Shown: piece after piece, positions 10,408 to 25,100 of the stretch
Layout: every line of letters starts with the position of its first letter
How positions within the stretch are numbered: position 1 is the stretch's first letter
From: Patiria miniata
Taxonomy: Eukaryota > Echinodermata > Asteroidea > Valvatida > Asterinidae
NCBI RefSeq assembly: GCF_015706575.1
Contig: NW_024037062.1
Coordinates: forward strand, 8,676,811 to 8,740,810
DNA: 64,000 nucleotides
Reading direction: 5' to 3'
The notes under the pieces: generated by a model
Told to the model about the DNA's origin: nothing
Databases searched by the model: none
Seen by the model: the letters and a program-made list of their open reading frames with translations, nothing else
Translations under genes and position numbers: made by a program

Positions 10408-12700
10408 CACAGCCAGACTTTTGTCCCTTTTTAAACAACAAATAATGTCATAGAGCTTTTGTATTGTTATACCAGGTGATCTTTTCAGTCACGTTTATTC
10501 ACAGTTTCTGTCCACCCAAGTTAGTATTATCTAATATGGATACATTGTAAACTAGATTTACTTATGTTTGTGGACAAACACTTGGCTTTTTCGGCATTTC
10601 GTTAATGCATGTTCAAGTCGAATTATAAACCGATAGTTGTATGTATTACACATCCTAACGAAGGTACATACCAAGTTACAACACAATCGGGACATAGTTT
10701 TGTTGATATAGGCCTTCGAAAAATTAATGACGTAATATGTCATGTAATGACGTCATCGTGATGTCACTTCAAACTTCAAAAAGAAGAACTTCAAAAAGAA
10801 GAAGAAAACAAAGGGAAAAACAAATCTTAGCAAAAACAAAGGCTGTTTTGGCATGTTTGACAAAATGGCCAATTACTCACAGTTTTTATGTTTGCAGCAA
10901 CAAAATTGCTCAAGATTTTAAGTTGCATAACACCTAAAGTGTTAAAGTTTCAGCTCAGTGGACATTTTGACAAAACGGAGAAAATGTACGCAGTGTCAAA
11001 AAATGTTTATTAAAGTGTGCCCACATGCACACTTTTTTAAAAACGCCTTGAATAATAGTTTTGCTTCCAAACAATAACTTTTCAGGCAGAATAATTTCAC
11101 AGGGTATTTCATAACAGTCCCATCTTCACTTTGAGACTTTTCCGGTAATTGCAATGTTTCTGCGTAGCTTTAAAATGACACAAAATGACACATTTGTTGT
11201 CCATGATAACTCGTCCTTTATTAGCAAACAAAATAGTAAACAATTTTGTTACAAAACGTCCAAATAAAAGAGATTGAAAACATATGAATTTCACATTTCA
11301 AAAAAACCTGTGTGATTCTTCAATTTTCTTTCTGTTTGCAGTTGGCTGAAATCTTGTTTTACTGTTGCAAGCACTTTTCTTCATTAAATCTAATGTAACT
11401 CAATCTAATGTAACTCTTAATCTAATCTTTTAATATACCACAATAAAATACGACAAACAACTAACTAAAAGGTAATGGGCACCATTTGCTAAACAAAAAT
11501 ACATATTTTTGCCACTTCGAGGAACATTACAAAAAATCTGAAGCAGGTTATTAAGAAGTAAACAATCAAAATTTCAGCTCGGTGGAAAATTGTGAAAAAA
11601 GTGTAAAAACACTTTGTTTTTTTCTTGATTCAAAGCAGGGTTTCCGTTGAAAGCTCTTTCTTCCAAAATGTTCATTAATACATTTTTACTTGCGCCCTCA
11701 TGCGGTATGATACCAATTTGTCACCCAGGAAAATAATTCTCATTCACGAATTCGATCAGTTTATTTTCCCCCTGCGATGGTTTGGTCATGACCATTGACC
11801 AGTTCGCGCCTGAGGCCATGTTCACACGCCAAAGTTTTGTGGTATTTGAAACGGATGACAAATGAAACACGCAGGGAGCGAGGCCAGAAATATCTGTCAG
11901 TGATCCGCTCACAGCGAGCGAGGCCGGAAATATGAGGGTGCTGCCCGAGGGTGATGGCTTCAACCCGCCTGGCTTGGGGTGAAGTGAAAAATAATCCCAC
12001 GCCTGGTTCCGTTCTTGTCGCAATAATCCCAGCATGAACTGGTTAAGAGAAAATGACGATAATTCCTGTATCTTGAAAATGACAGCATTCCAGGCGCAGC
12101 GATTTGACAGGATGCTTGATCCTATTATTTACTTACAATCAAGTAGGATATTTCATGATATTTTAAATTTTGTGGACATTGCTTTTAATCAAAGAATCGC
12201 AGAATGGAAAAGTTATTTATGCAGTAAATAAGCACACTTCAATCTCATATCTATTTTTCTTTCATAAAAAATTGTTAAGTAGTAGTACATGTACATAGCC
12301 ACTTTGGGTTTACATACATGTACAAAAAATTTAAAGTACTTCTACGCTGAACTTCAAAAGTCAGTCCTCTGGTTTGTGCAATGCTAGATCTACCATTTGG
12401 AATTACCCTACATGTTTACAACTACAAATTTAGGCACATTAATGATCACATCAACACTCAAACGAACATCAAAGAAAGTAGATTTAAGGTTAAGATTTTT
12501 GTGTATTACAGTTACTTGTCCATATAATTGGAAACAAAAACGTTGTCGAAGTCTGCTCAGAATCTGTCTACAAGCAATCAAGCTGAAAAATAAAAAAACA
12601 AAATATTTTTAACAATCGGACAGAAATAAAATAATGCGCAGTTGACGTCGACCCAAATATACTTCAGGTGATAGGACTTCGCCGAATAATGTATTAATTG
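10408..12700. other. Intergenic stretch between convergent genes
   Basis: This separates the USP39 stop from the 3' end of the minus-strand gene. It includes the USP39 3' UTR, whose end is unknown. A GC-richer block at 11720-12035 has an open minus frame of 104 codons without a recognisable domain; it contains an internally repeated GAGCGAGGCC-GAAATAT word. An AATAAA lies at 11761-11766 on minus. I cannot tell a 3' UTR from an old repeat here. Confidence 0.45.
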
Positions 12701-12708
12701 AAAATGAT

Positions 12709-13003
12709 CCTTGCATGTGTGGTCTAATGGTAGTGCATATGATTCATGATCGTGAGGTTGTGGGTTCGAGCCCTGCCGTGGCCATGCGTGTTGTGCCCTT
12801 GAGTAAGGCGCTTTACCTCAATTACTCCTCTCAACCCAGGTGTTAAATGGGTACCAGCATTATTCAATGCTGGCAAGGTAACAGACTCGCTGTGGAGGAG
12901 GTGTGGCGATCCCCCCACAGCAGCAAATGAGTCTGGCCCAATCGCTTCGAAAGAGAGATGGGCACTCCGTTCCTGTGAACACAGGTTCGTCCCCTTAACC
13001 TTT
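12709..13003 (+). mobile_element. tRNA-derived SINE, plus strand
   Basis: Begins GCATGTGTGGTCTAATGGTAG (A box region) and has the B box GGGTTCGAGCCC near 12763. The body holds a TTAAATGGGTACCAGC word, and a short T-rich tail follows. The tRNA-like head plus unrelated body is the classic SINE form. A related copy is on minus at 32505-32875. Confidence 0.75.
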
Positions 13004-13052
13004 TTTTGTAACTACAGTGTGTTCCCTTAAAAGGAAAGGAAACTGTACTCAC

Positions 13053-13199
13053 GCATGGCTCTTGACGGTAGGTAGCAACATTTGCCCTTGGTGTGATTGG
13101 GCGGAATGTGACAGAACGCGTCGCTAGGGCAACCGTTGTACTGCTTGGAGCAAACTATGCTGGCAACAATGTTACTTGCATCACCGAGACATTGTGCAT
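13053..13199 (-). CDS. Exon 28: Cys-rich C-terminal exon
   Basis: Encodes AQCLGDASNIVASIVCSKQY, NGCPSDAFCHIPPNHTKGKC and CYLPSRAM. The CxxDxFC...GKCCY pattern recalls small protease-inhibitor or EGF-like folds, but I assign no family. NHT is a possible N-glycosylation site. It ends ATG C/GTGAGT; if that donor is not used, translation stops at 13029-13027 after eight more residues. A SINE lies just downstream. Confidence 0.75.
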
Positions 13200-16100
13200 C
13201 TGATGGAGTGCAAAGAAAACAAAATTACAAAGATTGACAAAGTGTCAATCATTTCAAATCAATCATTTCAAATTTGCTCATAAACAAGGGTATTAAACGT
13301 AGGGTAGATCATTTTGTCATTTGTGCATTTTGTTCGCTTGAAGCTACAAAACTGTTCCAAATCTAAAGAGGTGTACTTAAAGATATAGTCCATCATTTGT
13401 ATTTTGTGCATTGTGTTCGTTTGAAGCAACAAAAGTGTTCAAAATCTAATGAAGGATACTGAACAACTAACCTGATGAAGTTTCAGCTCAGTTTCAGCTG
13501 TATATTCCGAGAAAAACAGCTTTCTAGGATCTCAATTTCAAATCAAAAGTTGCTGAATCATGTTTTGAATTGTTTTGAATTGCAGCTATATGCGATGTCG
13601 CGCACTGATCCGACGAATTATAGCAACCGCGCGCGCCTGTGCGTCATGCCAATGCTTGCGCGCGCTGCGCCGAATAACAAAACGAACTACTAATTTAAAT
13701 TTTCCTACGGGGCGTCTTAAGACGCACCGTTGGAAAGGCCTTCTTTCGTTGATTACTTCAAAATGACAGCTGGCCAGAAAGAATAATTTCACAGGGAGTT
13801 CAGTCCCCTTACTATCTTTCAACCAAGTACGTTTTTCAACAATAATGATACAAATGATGGACTATAGCTTTAAGTATCGTCGATATATAAATATCACTCG
13901 ATTCGGTACTATATTGATATCGATATCGCCGATAGAAATTTATTAATCATCGAAATATTGCAATATCAAAATTTTCGAAAATGCGTCGGATTATCATCAA
14001 AATAAATCGACTTTGCGTTCAACGTTTGCTGTATAACGAAAAAAAAAACATCTACTAACAGAAATTTCCAAAAAATGTGTCTTTTGTTTTCTTCAAATGA
14101 CAGCACGCCAGAAAGAAGAATTTCACGGTGAGTATAGTACCATTACTAGTCTTACCAAGTATGCTTTTCAACAGTAATTGACTTTTTGGACAGCTGCAAA
14201 GCCACAACTCACAAAAACAAAACCAAAACTGAAAGGGCAAAAAAAAAACGGTATAAAACATACTGCAATCCAGTGGTTCTCCTTGCCGTCTGATGGAACC
14301 GATCACCACCGTTCCGTCTCTCTCGCTGCACCAGCATTCGCCGGTCGCGGGACTGCACTGGGCCGGCTCGTACCATCCCGTGGAGCTGCAGACGGGGTCA
14401 GAGGTCACGACCTCTCCCCTCTCGGTCTTGTGTTTGTTGTTCAGGAGCTCTCTGTGGCAGGGCGGCTCTGTTTCAATGAAAGAATCAGTTTGAAATGCAG
14501 GGCGAGTAAAACAAAAAAAAATGTCGGGATTATTGTTTTAGTGCAGTTCTGCATGTAGCACTTTTAAAACCTAGGATATGAAAGCCCAATGCTTCAGCTT
14601 TCTTTTAGTACAGGAATCATTCAAATCACTCAATTAATGTTCAAGTTACAAATTTTTAAACACAACCACCGTTTTAAAATTCGGCCTACAGATCACAAAA
14701 AGATAAGTGTTCTTTCAGCAAAACGAAAACAAGTCACATATAGGGATGTGTGTGAATTGTTTTCGTTTTGCTGAACACCTTTTATGGACAGAACTTTAAA
14801 ACGGTGGTTGTGTTTAAAACTCCATAACCTTAAAAGTAAGTAAGTAAGTAATTTGAATGATTCTTGTACTAAAAGAAAGCTTATGAGTTGGGCTTTCATA
14901 TCCTAGATTGCAGAACTTCATTAAAACAAAAGTCCCAACATTTGGGGGGTTTTTTTTTTGTACTCACCCTGTAAAAGTAGAATTTGGGGGGAAATTTAAT
15001 TTTCTTCGGCCAGATTTTTTAGTCAAATATTTGCCTCCAATTTTGGAAGTAATTCTTGAAAAGCCTGCTACTTGGAATGCTAGAGTTGGGTTTTTTTTGT
15101 CTATTTTACCATTTGTCAAGCCACATACAAAAATGTAACAGTTGCTCGATTTTTTTTCATTTTTTTTTTCACACAGATGCAAATTTTTAGAACTTTTTTG
15201 AAGGAGAAATATACAAGGAAATAAGCAGGCGATCTAGCCCTCTACGATCCTGCCCACCATCCATACCCCCCCCCCCACCCTCAATCCCCCACCCCCAATG
15301 TGACAAAACACAAATCCCCCACCCCCACCCCCATCTGAAAAACACAAATAGAGATCTTATATTCAACCGCACCTGAAACACAGACCAACTCTTTCCCTGT
15401 TGGCACATCAAATTGCTCGGTCGCAACAGAACCGTCCGGATTGGCGCACCAGCAGTGACCGGAGGTGTCGCACTGCTTGGGGGAGAACTGGCCGTTCTTC
15501 AGGCAGCGGTGGAGAGTCTGGACACCTCGCGGGCTTTCCTGGTACTCATCGGGGTTGCACTGTGGCATTGGATCTTGACAACGAAAATACCAAAATTTTG
15601 TTCAGCGCCCAAGTGTACTGAGCTGATTACTGTGGCTGTTAGTAGTTATCACGGAATGAGTAAAATGACTGACGCAACAGAATATGAGGAACTTAGTCAG
15701 TCATCATGTCAAAAGTTGTCATGTTTTAAAAACTTCAAAAGTCAAAAAGATGTCATAATTTTGACAAAGTGTCTTCAAAACATTTTCAAAGTAATGTCAA
15801 AATGTCAAAAAGTTTTGTCAAAAAGCTGTCAAAATGTCAGTGTTACCAAAATGTTGTAAAAAGTCATAAATGATGTCGAAATGTCAAAATGTTGTCAGAT
15901 TTTGTCAAAGTATTGTCAAAACATTGTCAAAATGTCAATTTGTTCACAAAATGTCAAAATGTTGTCGAAATCATATCAAAATGTCTAAAGCTGTCAAAAG
16001 TGGTCAAACTTAAGTGTTGTCAAAATGTTGTCAGACTAGTGTCAAAATGTCAACCTTAAGACAACAAAGCCTGAAGTGAACCAATTGCACTAAAAATGTC

Positions 16101-19100
16101 TAGTTTTGGAATAGGGGTCACAAATAAAGGATATTCACACCATACAATTAAAGCTTTGTTTCACTTCACCAAAGTTGGCACAGCTGCCACAAGTTTGATG
16201 AACAAAATTGACAAATAAAGGTTTGCTATGACGAGTGTACATACCAGTGTCACATGTTTTTGCTCGGCATGCTGGGATACCCGTCGCTTCACACGTACAC
16301 TCGTTGCATCCTTCCATCCAGGTCTCGCCCTCGTCATGTTTGTTATTGGAGGAATCCTTACACTCTGCAAAATAAAAACCCTTCATGGATCAAGCCCAAA
16401 AACTTTACGTGGAACGGCCACATGGAGAATTTTATCACCACGTGTTTATACTGTCATTAACCCTGGCATGCCTGTAAATGCACAAGATATAGGTCATTCA
16501 CATGGCCAAGGATTGTTTACAACCTGTCTGAGCTCCGGGCGGCACGAGGGTTTGACACGAAGGGATCGGCGGCACTTAGGGGTTGGCCACTAAGATCTCG
16601 CATTACTGCACAAAGGCATTAGGCACCATCTTGGCTTCTGTCTTTCAACACTCCTTACTCCGGAGTGGCTATAGGGTCTGGCCAATGGGAGTCTACAGGC
16701 TTGTAGTGTATAGTTAGGGAGAGGATTACATGGAAGCTTGGCCTAATTGGCACATTGAAAAAAAAATTATGCCTGTATTTGGAAAAATTTGGAGAATTTA
16801 TCGCGAGCTTGCTGCGCGAAGGATTAATGAACCCTCCTTTGTTTGATCGGTCACAGACAGTCAAAAATTCAATCCTGTTCCCTGCCGTGCCTTTTACACA
16901 GGCTAGTCACCAAGAGTTGGATCATATTTCTTGTGGGCACTGTTGAATTTGTTTGTACTCTTGCGACTTTTTTTTTTAGCACCGACTGATACCAATCAGC
17001 TTCGTCCCAGTTACACTCAAGTCGCTAAAAAAATTAGCAAATGCAGCCGTTGTAGCTCAGGCGCAGCTTGATCCTGAAAAGGCAGTCGCCGACTGATCTG
17101 TGTCTTCGCAAGGTTGACCTGAGTGAGGCCTTAGGGTCCTCCATTCTTACTAAGTCTTAATCTTAAAATTTGTTCTAAACAGATGGGATGTGTTCCACTA
17201 AGAGGGCCCCTCCCTGCCCGACCTGCCAACCCCAACCCTCCACTCCCAACAACCACGCCACCCCTAGCAACCACCCAGTGTTGTGACCTACCAATTTTGT
17301 CCAGTTTAGTTTCAACTGAGCAGTCGATCTTCTGGTTGAGTTCATCGTAGTAAACTATTTTGCACGGCTGGCAGTAGTCAATGTGACAGACGGCATCCGG
17401 GTAATTCTCACACGGGGATTGTTCACAGAACACAATGAGGCACGTTACCGGGGGCGTGTCCTCCGGGCAGACTGGCTGGGATACTGAGAGATGAAAACAA
17501 GTCGAATAAAGAAGAATTATATATTGGATGGCTTTGCGGGGGATACGAGCATTGTCAAAATGTTGTCAAAATGATGTCAGACTGTTATCAAAATCTCGTC
17601 AAAATCTTGTCAAATCTTGTCAAAAGCTGTCTAAATAATGTCAAAAAATGTCAGCCTTAAGACTACAATGTATGAAGTACGACTTTTTTGTTGATCATGG
17701 ATATATGGATCATATCAAAGTTTCATGAAATTTGTGAAATTTTCCCGACAATTTCCCTAAGATTGTTTTCTTCAAAATTCATCTTCACGACAAGGAATAA
17801 AAGCTGGGCAAAACTTTCCGATTCTGTTCTAATAGGGCAATTCAAAAACTGCTACAAGACAAATAATTTTGTTTGACTTACCGATTAGCCCTTGCCCGCA
17901 GCGGACCCGTTGTCCGCTCTCGTCGAAGTATCTCGCTTCGCAGCCGCCACATCTGCTGATGAGACAGGTGGCGTCTGGGTGACCTTCGCAGGTCGCGTCG
18001 CAGAGGTCGTCCGGGCAAGATGGCGCCACCGCGGTACCCTCGCGACAGAGCGAAAGAGCTGGCAACCAAACAGACACAAAACTCTTGAAATTATCTTCCT
18101 TTCTTTTTTTTCACAATCGCATTTTTTAGACAGCAGCGACCAATTTCACGAAACAGGGCGTGACTTAAGCCATGCGTATGCTTTACGCAAGAAACTTGTT
18201 TCGCAGCTGCGCGATAAATTTGCGATCAATTTCACAAAAAGGCCAAGCTACGCAACATTTTAAATAATTTAAACATCTTGGTCGAGGATAATAACAGCAT
18301 TTACGATGGTTATTTGGATAAGAGTTTTATTTTGGTCAAAAAAGGTCTTTGAATCACCTCTCCCATCATTATGAAAATACATTTGCCCAACTTTCTGCGG
18401 AATCATGCCGTAACTCTAAAAATACTGTCACAGCTAATATAACAATTCATTTACTTGAACGAATAGCATACAGACAGTGTGAAGAACAATCGTCTATGGG
18501 AGATTTTGTAATTTGACAAACTGACGAATACGTTAACGATCAAATAAGAACATATCACACAACCACATGTAGTTCGTTTAACTTTTATACATTCTACATG
18601 TAGCGTGCAATATTATTGTGATCATCATAGATAAGTGCAAACTGAATTGAGTCTTAAAAAGTCACCTTTCACGTGGCATTTTGACAACCACTGTAGCACG
18701 TCTGTTGTTGCTACTTTGAACGCACACCTTACATTACATGGTTACCTGCGAAATTTCATATTCGTCACTATGTCAAATTATGGATTTGTTATTATGACTG
18801 ATTCGCCACAGGGGGGCTCCGAATCTCAAAATCCAGACAAGAATTGAGAATTTTGGCATAAATACTTGAAAGAGTAACCTTTACAAACCACAAAATTACA
18901 AAATCTCAAAATCGCCAAAATGGTCGAATCGCCAGTTTGTCAGCTCCGTGACGAACATTTTACCTTCTTCACAGACGACCTTGCTAGGGCAGCATTCATC
19001 AGGAGTCTGCTTGGCCAAGTGGCATCGGTCGGGGATGGGCGGGGCCAAGCCACACTCATGGGGTATACAGACGGGGGTCAGAGAGGGGGAGCACTCACAG

Positions 19101-22100
19101 GTCATGCAGGATCCCTCCCACATTTCACCCACGCGGTGACCGCCTTCGCAGGTGGCTGGAGAAAGAAAAAAATGTCAAAATATCTAAAGCTGTCAAAACT
19201 TGTCAAATTAAAGTATTGTCAAAATGTTGTCAGACTTGTGTCAAAATGTCAACCTTAAGACTACAATGTATTTAAGCTAGAGTCCATCATTTGCAGCTAA
19301 CCGAAAAGTAACTGGCGTAATTATTGTAGAAAAACATACTTGGTTGAAAGATAGTAAGGGGACTAAACTCCCTGTGAAATTATTCTTTCTGGCAAGCTGT
19401 CATTTTGAAGAAATCAACAAAAGAAGGCCTTTCCAATGGTGCGTCTGAAGACGCACCGTAGGAAATTCAAATTAGTAGTTCATTTTGTTATTCATCAAAG
19501 CGCGCGCCAGCATTTGCACAACGCACGCGCGCGCGGGGTTGCTATAATTCATCGGATCAGTGCGCGACATCGCGTAGCTGCAATGGGCTCAGTGAAAACG
19601 TGTATCGGACACTGACTTCAGGCCCAATTCAAAACATGATTTGGCAACTTTTGATTTGAAATCGAGATCCTAGAATGCTGTTTTTCTCGGAATATACAGC
19701 TGAAGCTGAGCTGAAACTTGGTTAGTTGTCCAGCACCCTTCTTTAGAATTTGAGCACTTTTGTTGCTTCAAACGAACAAAATACACAAATTACAAATGAT
19801 GGACTATACCTTTAAGTGAGACAATTTTGCTAGAAATGCCTAGTTTTGGAATAGGGATCACAAATATAGGATTATATTCACACCATACAATTAAAGCTTT
19901 TTTCATTTCACCAAAATTGGCAGAGTTGCACCAGTTTGTTGAACAAAATTGACCAACAAAGGTTTGCCATGACGAGTGTACATACCAGTGTCACATGTTT
20001 TTGCTCGGCACACTGGGATACCCGTCGCTTCACACGTACACTCGTTGCATCCCTCCATCCAAGTCTCGCCCTCGTCATGTTTGTTATTGGAGGAATCTTT
20101 ACACTCTGCAAAATACATTAATGAACCCTCCTTTGTTTGATCAGTCACGGACAGTCAAAAATTCAATCCTGTTCCCCTGCCGTGCCTTTTACACAGGCTA
20201 GTCACCAACAGTCAGATCATATTTCTTGTAGGCACTGTGGCATGTTGAATTTGTTTATACTCTTGCGACTCTTGGCACAACTTATACCAATTGTCTTAGT
20301 ATCGTCCAAGTGATGTTCAGGTCACTAAAAAATGCAGCCCTCATAGCTCAGGGGCAGCTTAATCTTGAAAATCACTCGCCGACTGATCTGTGTCTTCGCA
20401 AGGTTGACCTGAGTGAGGCCTTAGGGTCCTCCATTCTTACTACCTCTTACTCTTAAAAATTTGTTCTAAACAGATGGGATGTGTTCCAACTTCCACTAAA
20501 AGGGCCCCTCCCTGCCCGACCCACCACCCCCAACCCTCCACTCCCAACAACCACCCCACCCCTAGCAACCACCCAGTGTCGTGACCTACCGATTTCGTCC
20601 ACCTTAGTTTGGACTGAGCAGTCGATCTTCTGGTTGAGTTCATCGTAGTAAACAATTTCGCACGGCCGGCAGTAGTCAATGTGACAGACGGCGTCCGGGT
20701 AATTCTCACACGGGGATTGTTCACAGAACACAATGAGGCACGTTACCGGGGGCGTGTCCTCCGGGCAGACTGGCTGGATCACTGAGAGATGAAAACAAGT
20801 CGAATAAGGAAGACTTAACCATTAGGCGGCTTTGTGGGGGATAGGAGCATTGTCAAAATGATGTCAAAATGAACTTATCAAAATTGTGTCCAAATCTTGA
20901 CAAATCTTGTCAAAAGCTGTCAAAATAATGTCAAAATAGTGTCAAATGTCAGCCTTAAGACGACAATGTATGAAGTACGACTTTGTTGTTGATCATGGAT
21001 ATATGGATCATATTAAAGTTTCATGAAATTTGTGAAATTTTCCCGACAATTTCCCTAAGATTGTTTTCTTCAAAATTCATCTTCACGAAAAGGAATAAAA
21101 ACTGGGCAAAACTTTCCGATTCTGTTCGAACAGGGCAATTCAAAAACTGCTACAAGACAAATCAGTTTGTTTGACTTACCGATTAGCCCTTGCCCGCAGG
21201 GGACCCGTTGTCCGCTCTCGTCGAAGTATCTCGCTTCGCAGCCGCCACATCTGCTGATGAGACAGGTGGCGTCGGGGTGACCTTCGCAGGTCGCGTCGCA
21301 GAGGTCGTCCGGGCAAGATGGCGCCACCGCGGTACCCTCGCGACAGAGCGAAAGAGCTGGCAACCAAACAGGCACAAAACTCTTGAATTTGTTTTCTTTA
21401 TTTTGTAAAATGTTCATCATCGTATTTTTCAGATAGAAGCTGCCCATTTCACGAGACAGGGCGTAAAACTTATGCCATGCATAGTATTCACGGAGGAAGC
21501 TTATCGCGCAGCCCTGCGATCAACCTGCAATCAATTCCATAAACTTCCGATCCGACAAACTGACGAATAGTATACAAGCAGTGTAAAGAACAACCGGCTA
21601 TTGGAGATTTTGTAATTTGGCAAACTGACGAATCCGTTTATGATCAAATAAAAACACATCGCACAACTACATGTAGTTCGTTTAACTTTTATGCATTCTA
21701 CATGTAGCATGCAATATTATTTTGATCATAATAGATAAGTGCAAACTGCATTGAGTCTTAAAAAAACACCTTTCACGCGACGTTTGACAACAGTAGCACA
21801 TCTTTCATTGCTACTTTGAACGTAGATCAAGATGGTTACCAGCCAAATTTCGTTTTCGTCACTATGTCAAATTATGGATTTGTTATTATGACTGATTCGC
21901 CACAGGCGGGCTCTGAATCTCAAAATCCAGAAAGAATTAAGAAGTTTTGCATAAATACTTGAAAGAGCAACCTTTACAAACCACAAAATTACAAAATCTC
22001 AAAATCGCCAAAATGGTCGAATCGCCAGTTTGTCAGCTCCGTGACGAACATTTTACCTTCTTCACAGACGACCTTGCTAGGGCAGCATTCGTCAGGAGTC

Positions 22101-25100
22101 TGCTTGGCCAAGTGGCATCGGTCGGGGATGGGCGGGGCCAAGCCACACTCATGGGCTATACAGACGGGGGTCAGAGAGGGGGCGCACTCACAGGTCATAC
22201 AGGATTCCTCCCACATTTCACCCACGCGCTGACCGCCTTCGCAGGTGGCTGGAGAAAGAAAAAAAATGTCAAAATGTCTAAAGCTGTCCAAACATGTCAA
22301 AGTAAAGTGTTGTCAAAATGTTGTCAGACTAGTGTCAAACTTGTGTCAAAATGTCAACCTTAAGACTACAATGTATTAAAGCTAGAGTCCATCATTTGCA
22401 GCTAACCGAAAAGTAAATGGCGTAATTATTGTAGAAAAACATACTTGGTTGAAAGATAGTAAGGGGACTAAACTCCCTGTGAAATTATTCTTTCTGGCAA
22501 GCTGTCATTTTGAAGAAATCAACAAAAGGCGGCCTTCTCAACGGTGCTTCTTAAGACGCACCGTAGGAAATTCAAATTAGTTGTTCGTTTTGTTATTCAT
22601 CAAAGCGCGCTCCAGCATTTGCACAACGCACGCGGGCGCGGGGTTGCTATAATTCATCGGATCAGTGCGCGACATCGCGTAGCTGCAATGGGCTCAGTGA
22701 GAACGTGTATCGGACACTGACTTCAGGCCCAATTCAAAACATGATTCAGCAACTTTTGATTGAAATCGAGATCTTAGAATGCTGTTTTTCTCGGAATATA
22801 CAGCTGAAGCTGAGCTGAAACTTGGTTAGTTGTTCAGTACCCTTCTTTAGAATTTGAGCACTTTTGTTGCTTCAAACGAACAAAATGCACAAATTACAAA
22901 TGATGGACTATACCTCTAAGTGAGACAATTTTGCTAGAAATGCCTAGTTTTGGAATAGGGGTCACAAATAAAGGATATTTTCACCATACAATTAAAGCTT
23001 TTTTCACTTCACCAAAGTTAATTGGCAGAGTTGCCACAAGTTTGATGAACAAAATTGACCAAGAAAGGTTTGCCATGACGAGTGTACATACCGGTGTCGC
23101 ATGTCTTTGCTCGGCATGATGGGATACCCGTCGCTTCACACGTACACTCGTTGCATCCCTCCATCCAAGTCTCGCCCTCGTCATGTTTGTTATTGGAGGA
23201 ATCCTTACACTCTGCAAAATACATGAATGAACCCTCCTTTGTTTGATCAGTCACGGACAGTCAAAAATTCAATCCTGTATCCCTGCCGTGCCTTTTACAC
23301 AGGCTAGTCACCAACAGTCAGATCATATTTCTTGTGGGCACTGTTGAATTTGTTTGTACTCTTGTAACTTTTTTTTTTTAGCGCCGACTGATACCAATCG
23401 TCCTAGTATCGTCCCAGTTACAAGATATTTTTGCTAAGTTACACGAAAATCAGCAAATGCAGCGGTCGTAGTCAGGCACAGCTGAAGTCAGTTGCCGACT
23501 GATCTGTGTCGTCGCAAGGTTGACCTGACGAAGGCCTTAGGGTCCTCCATTCTTACTACGTCTTAATCTTAAAAATTTGTTCTAAACAGATGGGATGTGT
23601 TCCACTAAAAGGGCCCCTCCCTGCCCGACCCACCACCCCCAACCCTCCACCCCCAACAACAACCCCACCACTAATCTGACACTGTTGTGACCTACCGATT
23701 TCGTCCACCTTAGTTTCGACTGAGCAGTCGATCTTCTGGTTGAGTTCATCGTAGTAGACTATTTCGCACGGCCGGCAGTAGTCGATGTGACACACGGCAT
23801 CCGGGTAATTCACACACGGGTGGAGTTCACAGAACACAATGAGGCACGTTACCGGGGGCGTGTCCTCCGGGCAGACTGGCTGGGATACTGAGAGATGAAA
23901 ACAAGTCGAATAAAGAAGAATTATATATTGGATGGCTTTGCGGGGGATACGAGCATTGTCAAAATGTTGTCAAAATGATGTCAGACTGTTATCAAAATCT
24001 TGTCAAAATCTTGTCAAATCTTGTCAAAAGCTGTCAAAATAATGTCAAAAAATGTCAGCCTTAAGACTACAATGTATGAAGTACGACTTTTTTGTTGATC
24101 ATGGATATATGGATCATATCAAAGTTTCATGAAATTTGTGAAATTTCCCCGACAATTTCCCTAAGATTGTTTTCTTCAAAATTCATCTTCACGAAAAGAA
24201 ATAAAAACTGGGAAAAAGTTTCCGATTCTGTTTTAATAGGGCAATTCAAAAACTGCTACGAGACGAATAAATTTGTTTGACTTACCAATTAGCCCTTGCC
24301 CGCAGGGGACCCGTTGTCCACTCTCGTCGAAGTATCTCGCTTCGCAGCCGCCACATCTGCTGATGAGACAGGTGGCGTCTGGGTGACCTTCGCAGGTCGC
24401 GTCGCAGAGGTCGTCCGGGCAAGATGGCGCCACCGCGGTACCCTCGCGACAGAGCGAAAGAGCTGGCAACCAAACAGTCACAAAACTCTTGAATTCTTCT
24501 TCTTCTTTTTTTGTAAAATGTTCCTCATCGTATTTTTCAGATAGAAGCTGCCCATTTCACGAGACAGGGCGTCAAACTTATGCCATGCGTGGTATTCACG
24601 GAAGAAGCTTGTTGCGCAGCTCTGCGATAAACTTGCAATCAATTCGATAAACTTGCGATCCGACACACCGATGAATAGTATACAAGCAGTGTAAAGAACA
24701 ACTGGCTATTGGAGATTTTGTAATTTGGCAAACTGACGAATCCGTTTATGATCAAATAAGAACATATCGCACAACTACATGTAGTTCGTTTAACTTTTAT
24801 GCATTCTACATGTAGCATGCAATATTATTTTGATCATAATAGATAAGTGCAAACTGCATTGAGTCTTAAAAAAACACCTTTCACGCGACGTTTGACAACA
24901 GTAGCACATCTTTCATTGCTACTTTGAACGTAGATCAAGATGGTTACCAGCCAAATTTCGTATTCGTCACTATGTCAAATTCTGGATTTGTTATTATGAC
25001 TGATTCGCCACAGGCGGGCTCCGAATCTCAAAATCCAGAGAGAATTAAGAATTTTTGCATAAATACTTGAAAGAGCAGCCTTTACAAACCACAAAAATGA

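Noticed and set aside
11721-12035. Last coding exon of the TY1/VWC gene
   Set aside because: No convincing acceptor in the needed phase and no cysteine-rich or known domain in the frame.
17892-18263. Plus-strand frames over the cassette exons (also 21190, 24296, 22041)
   Set aside because: Antisense shadows of the CpG-rich 8-Cys and VWC exons; the minus strand has domains and splice sites.
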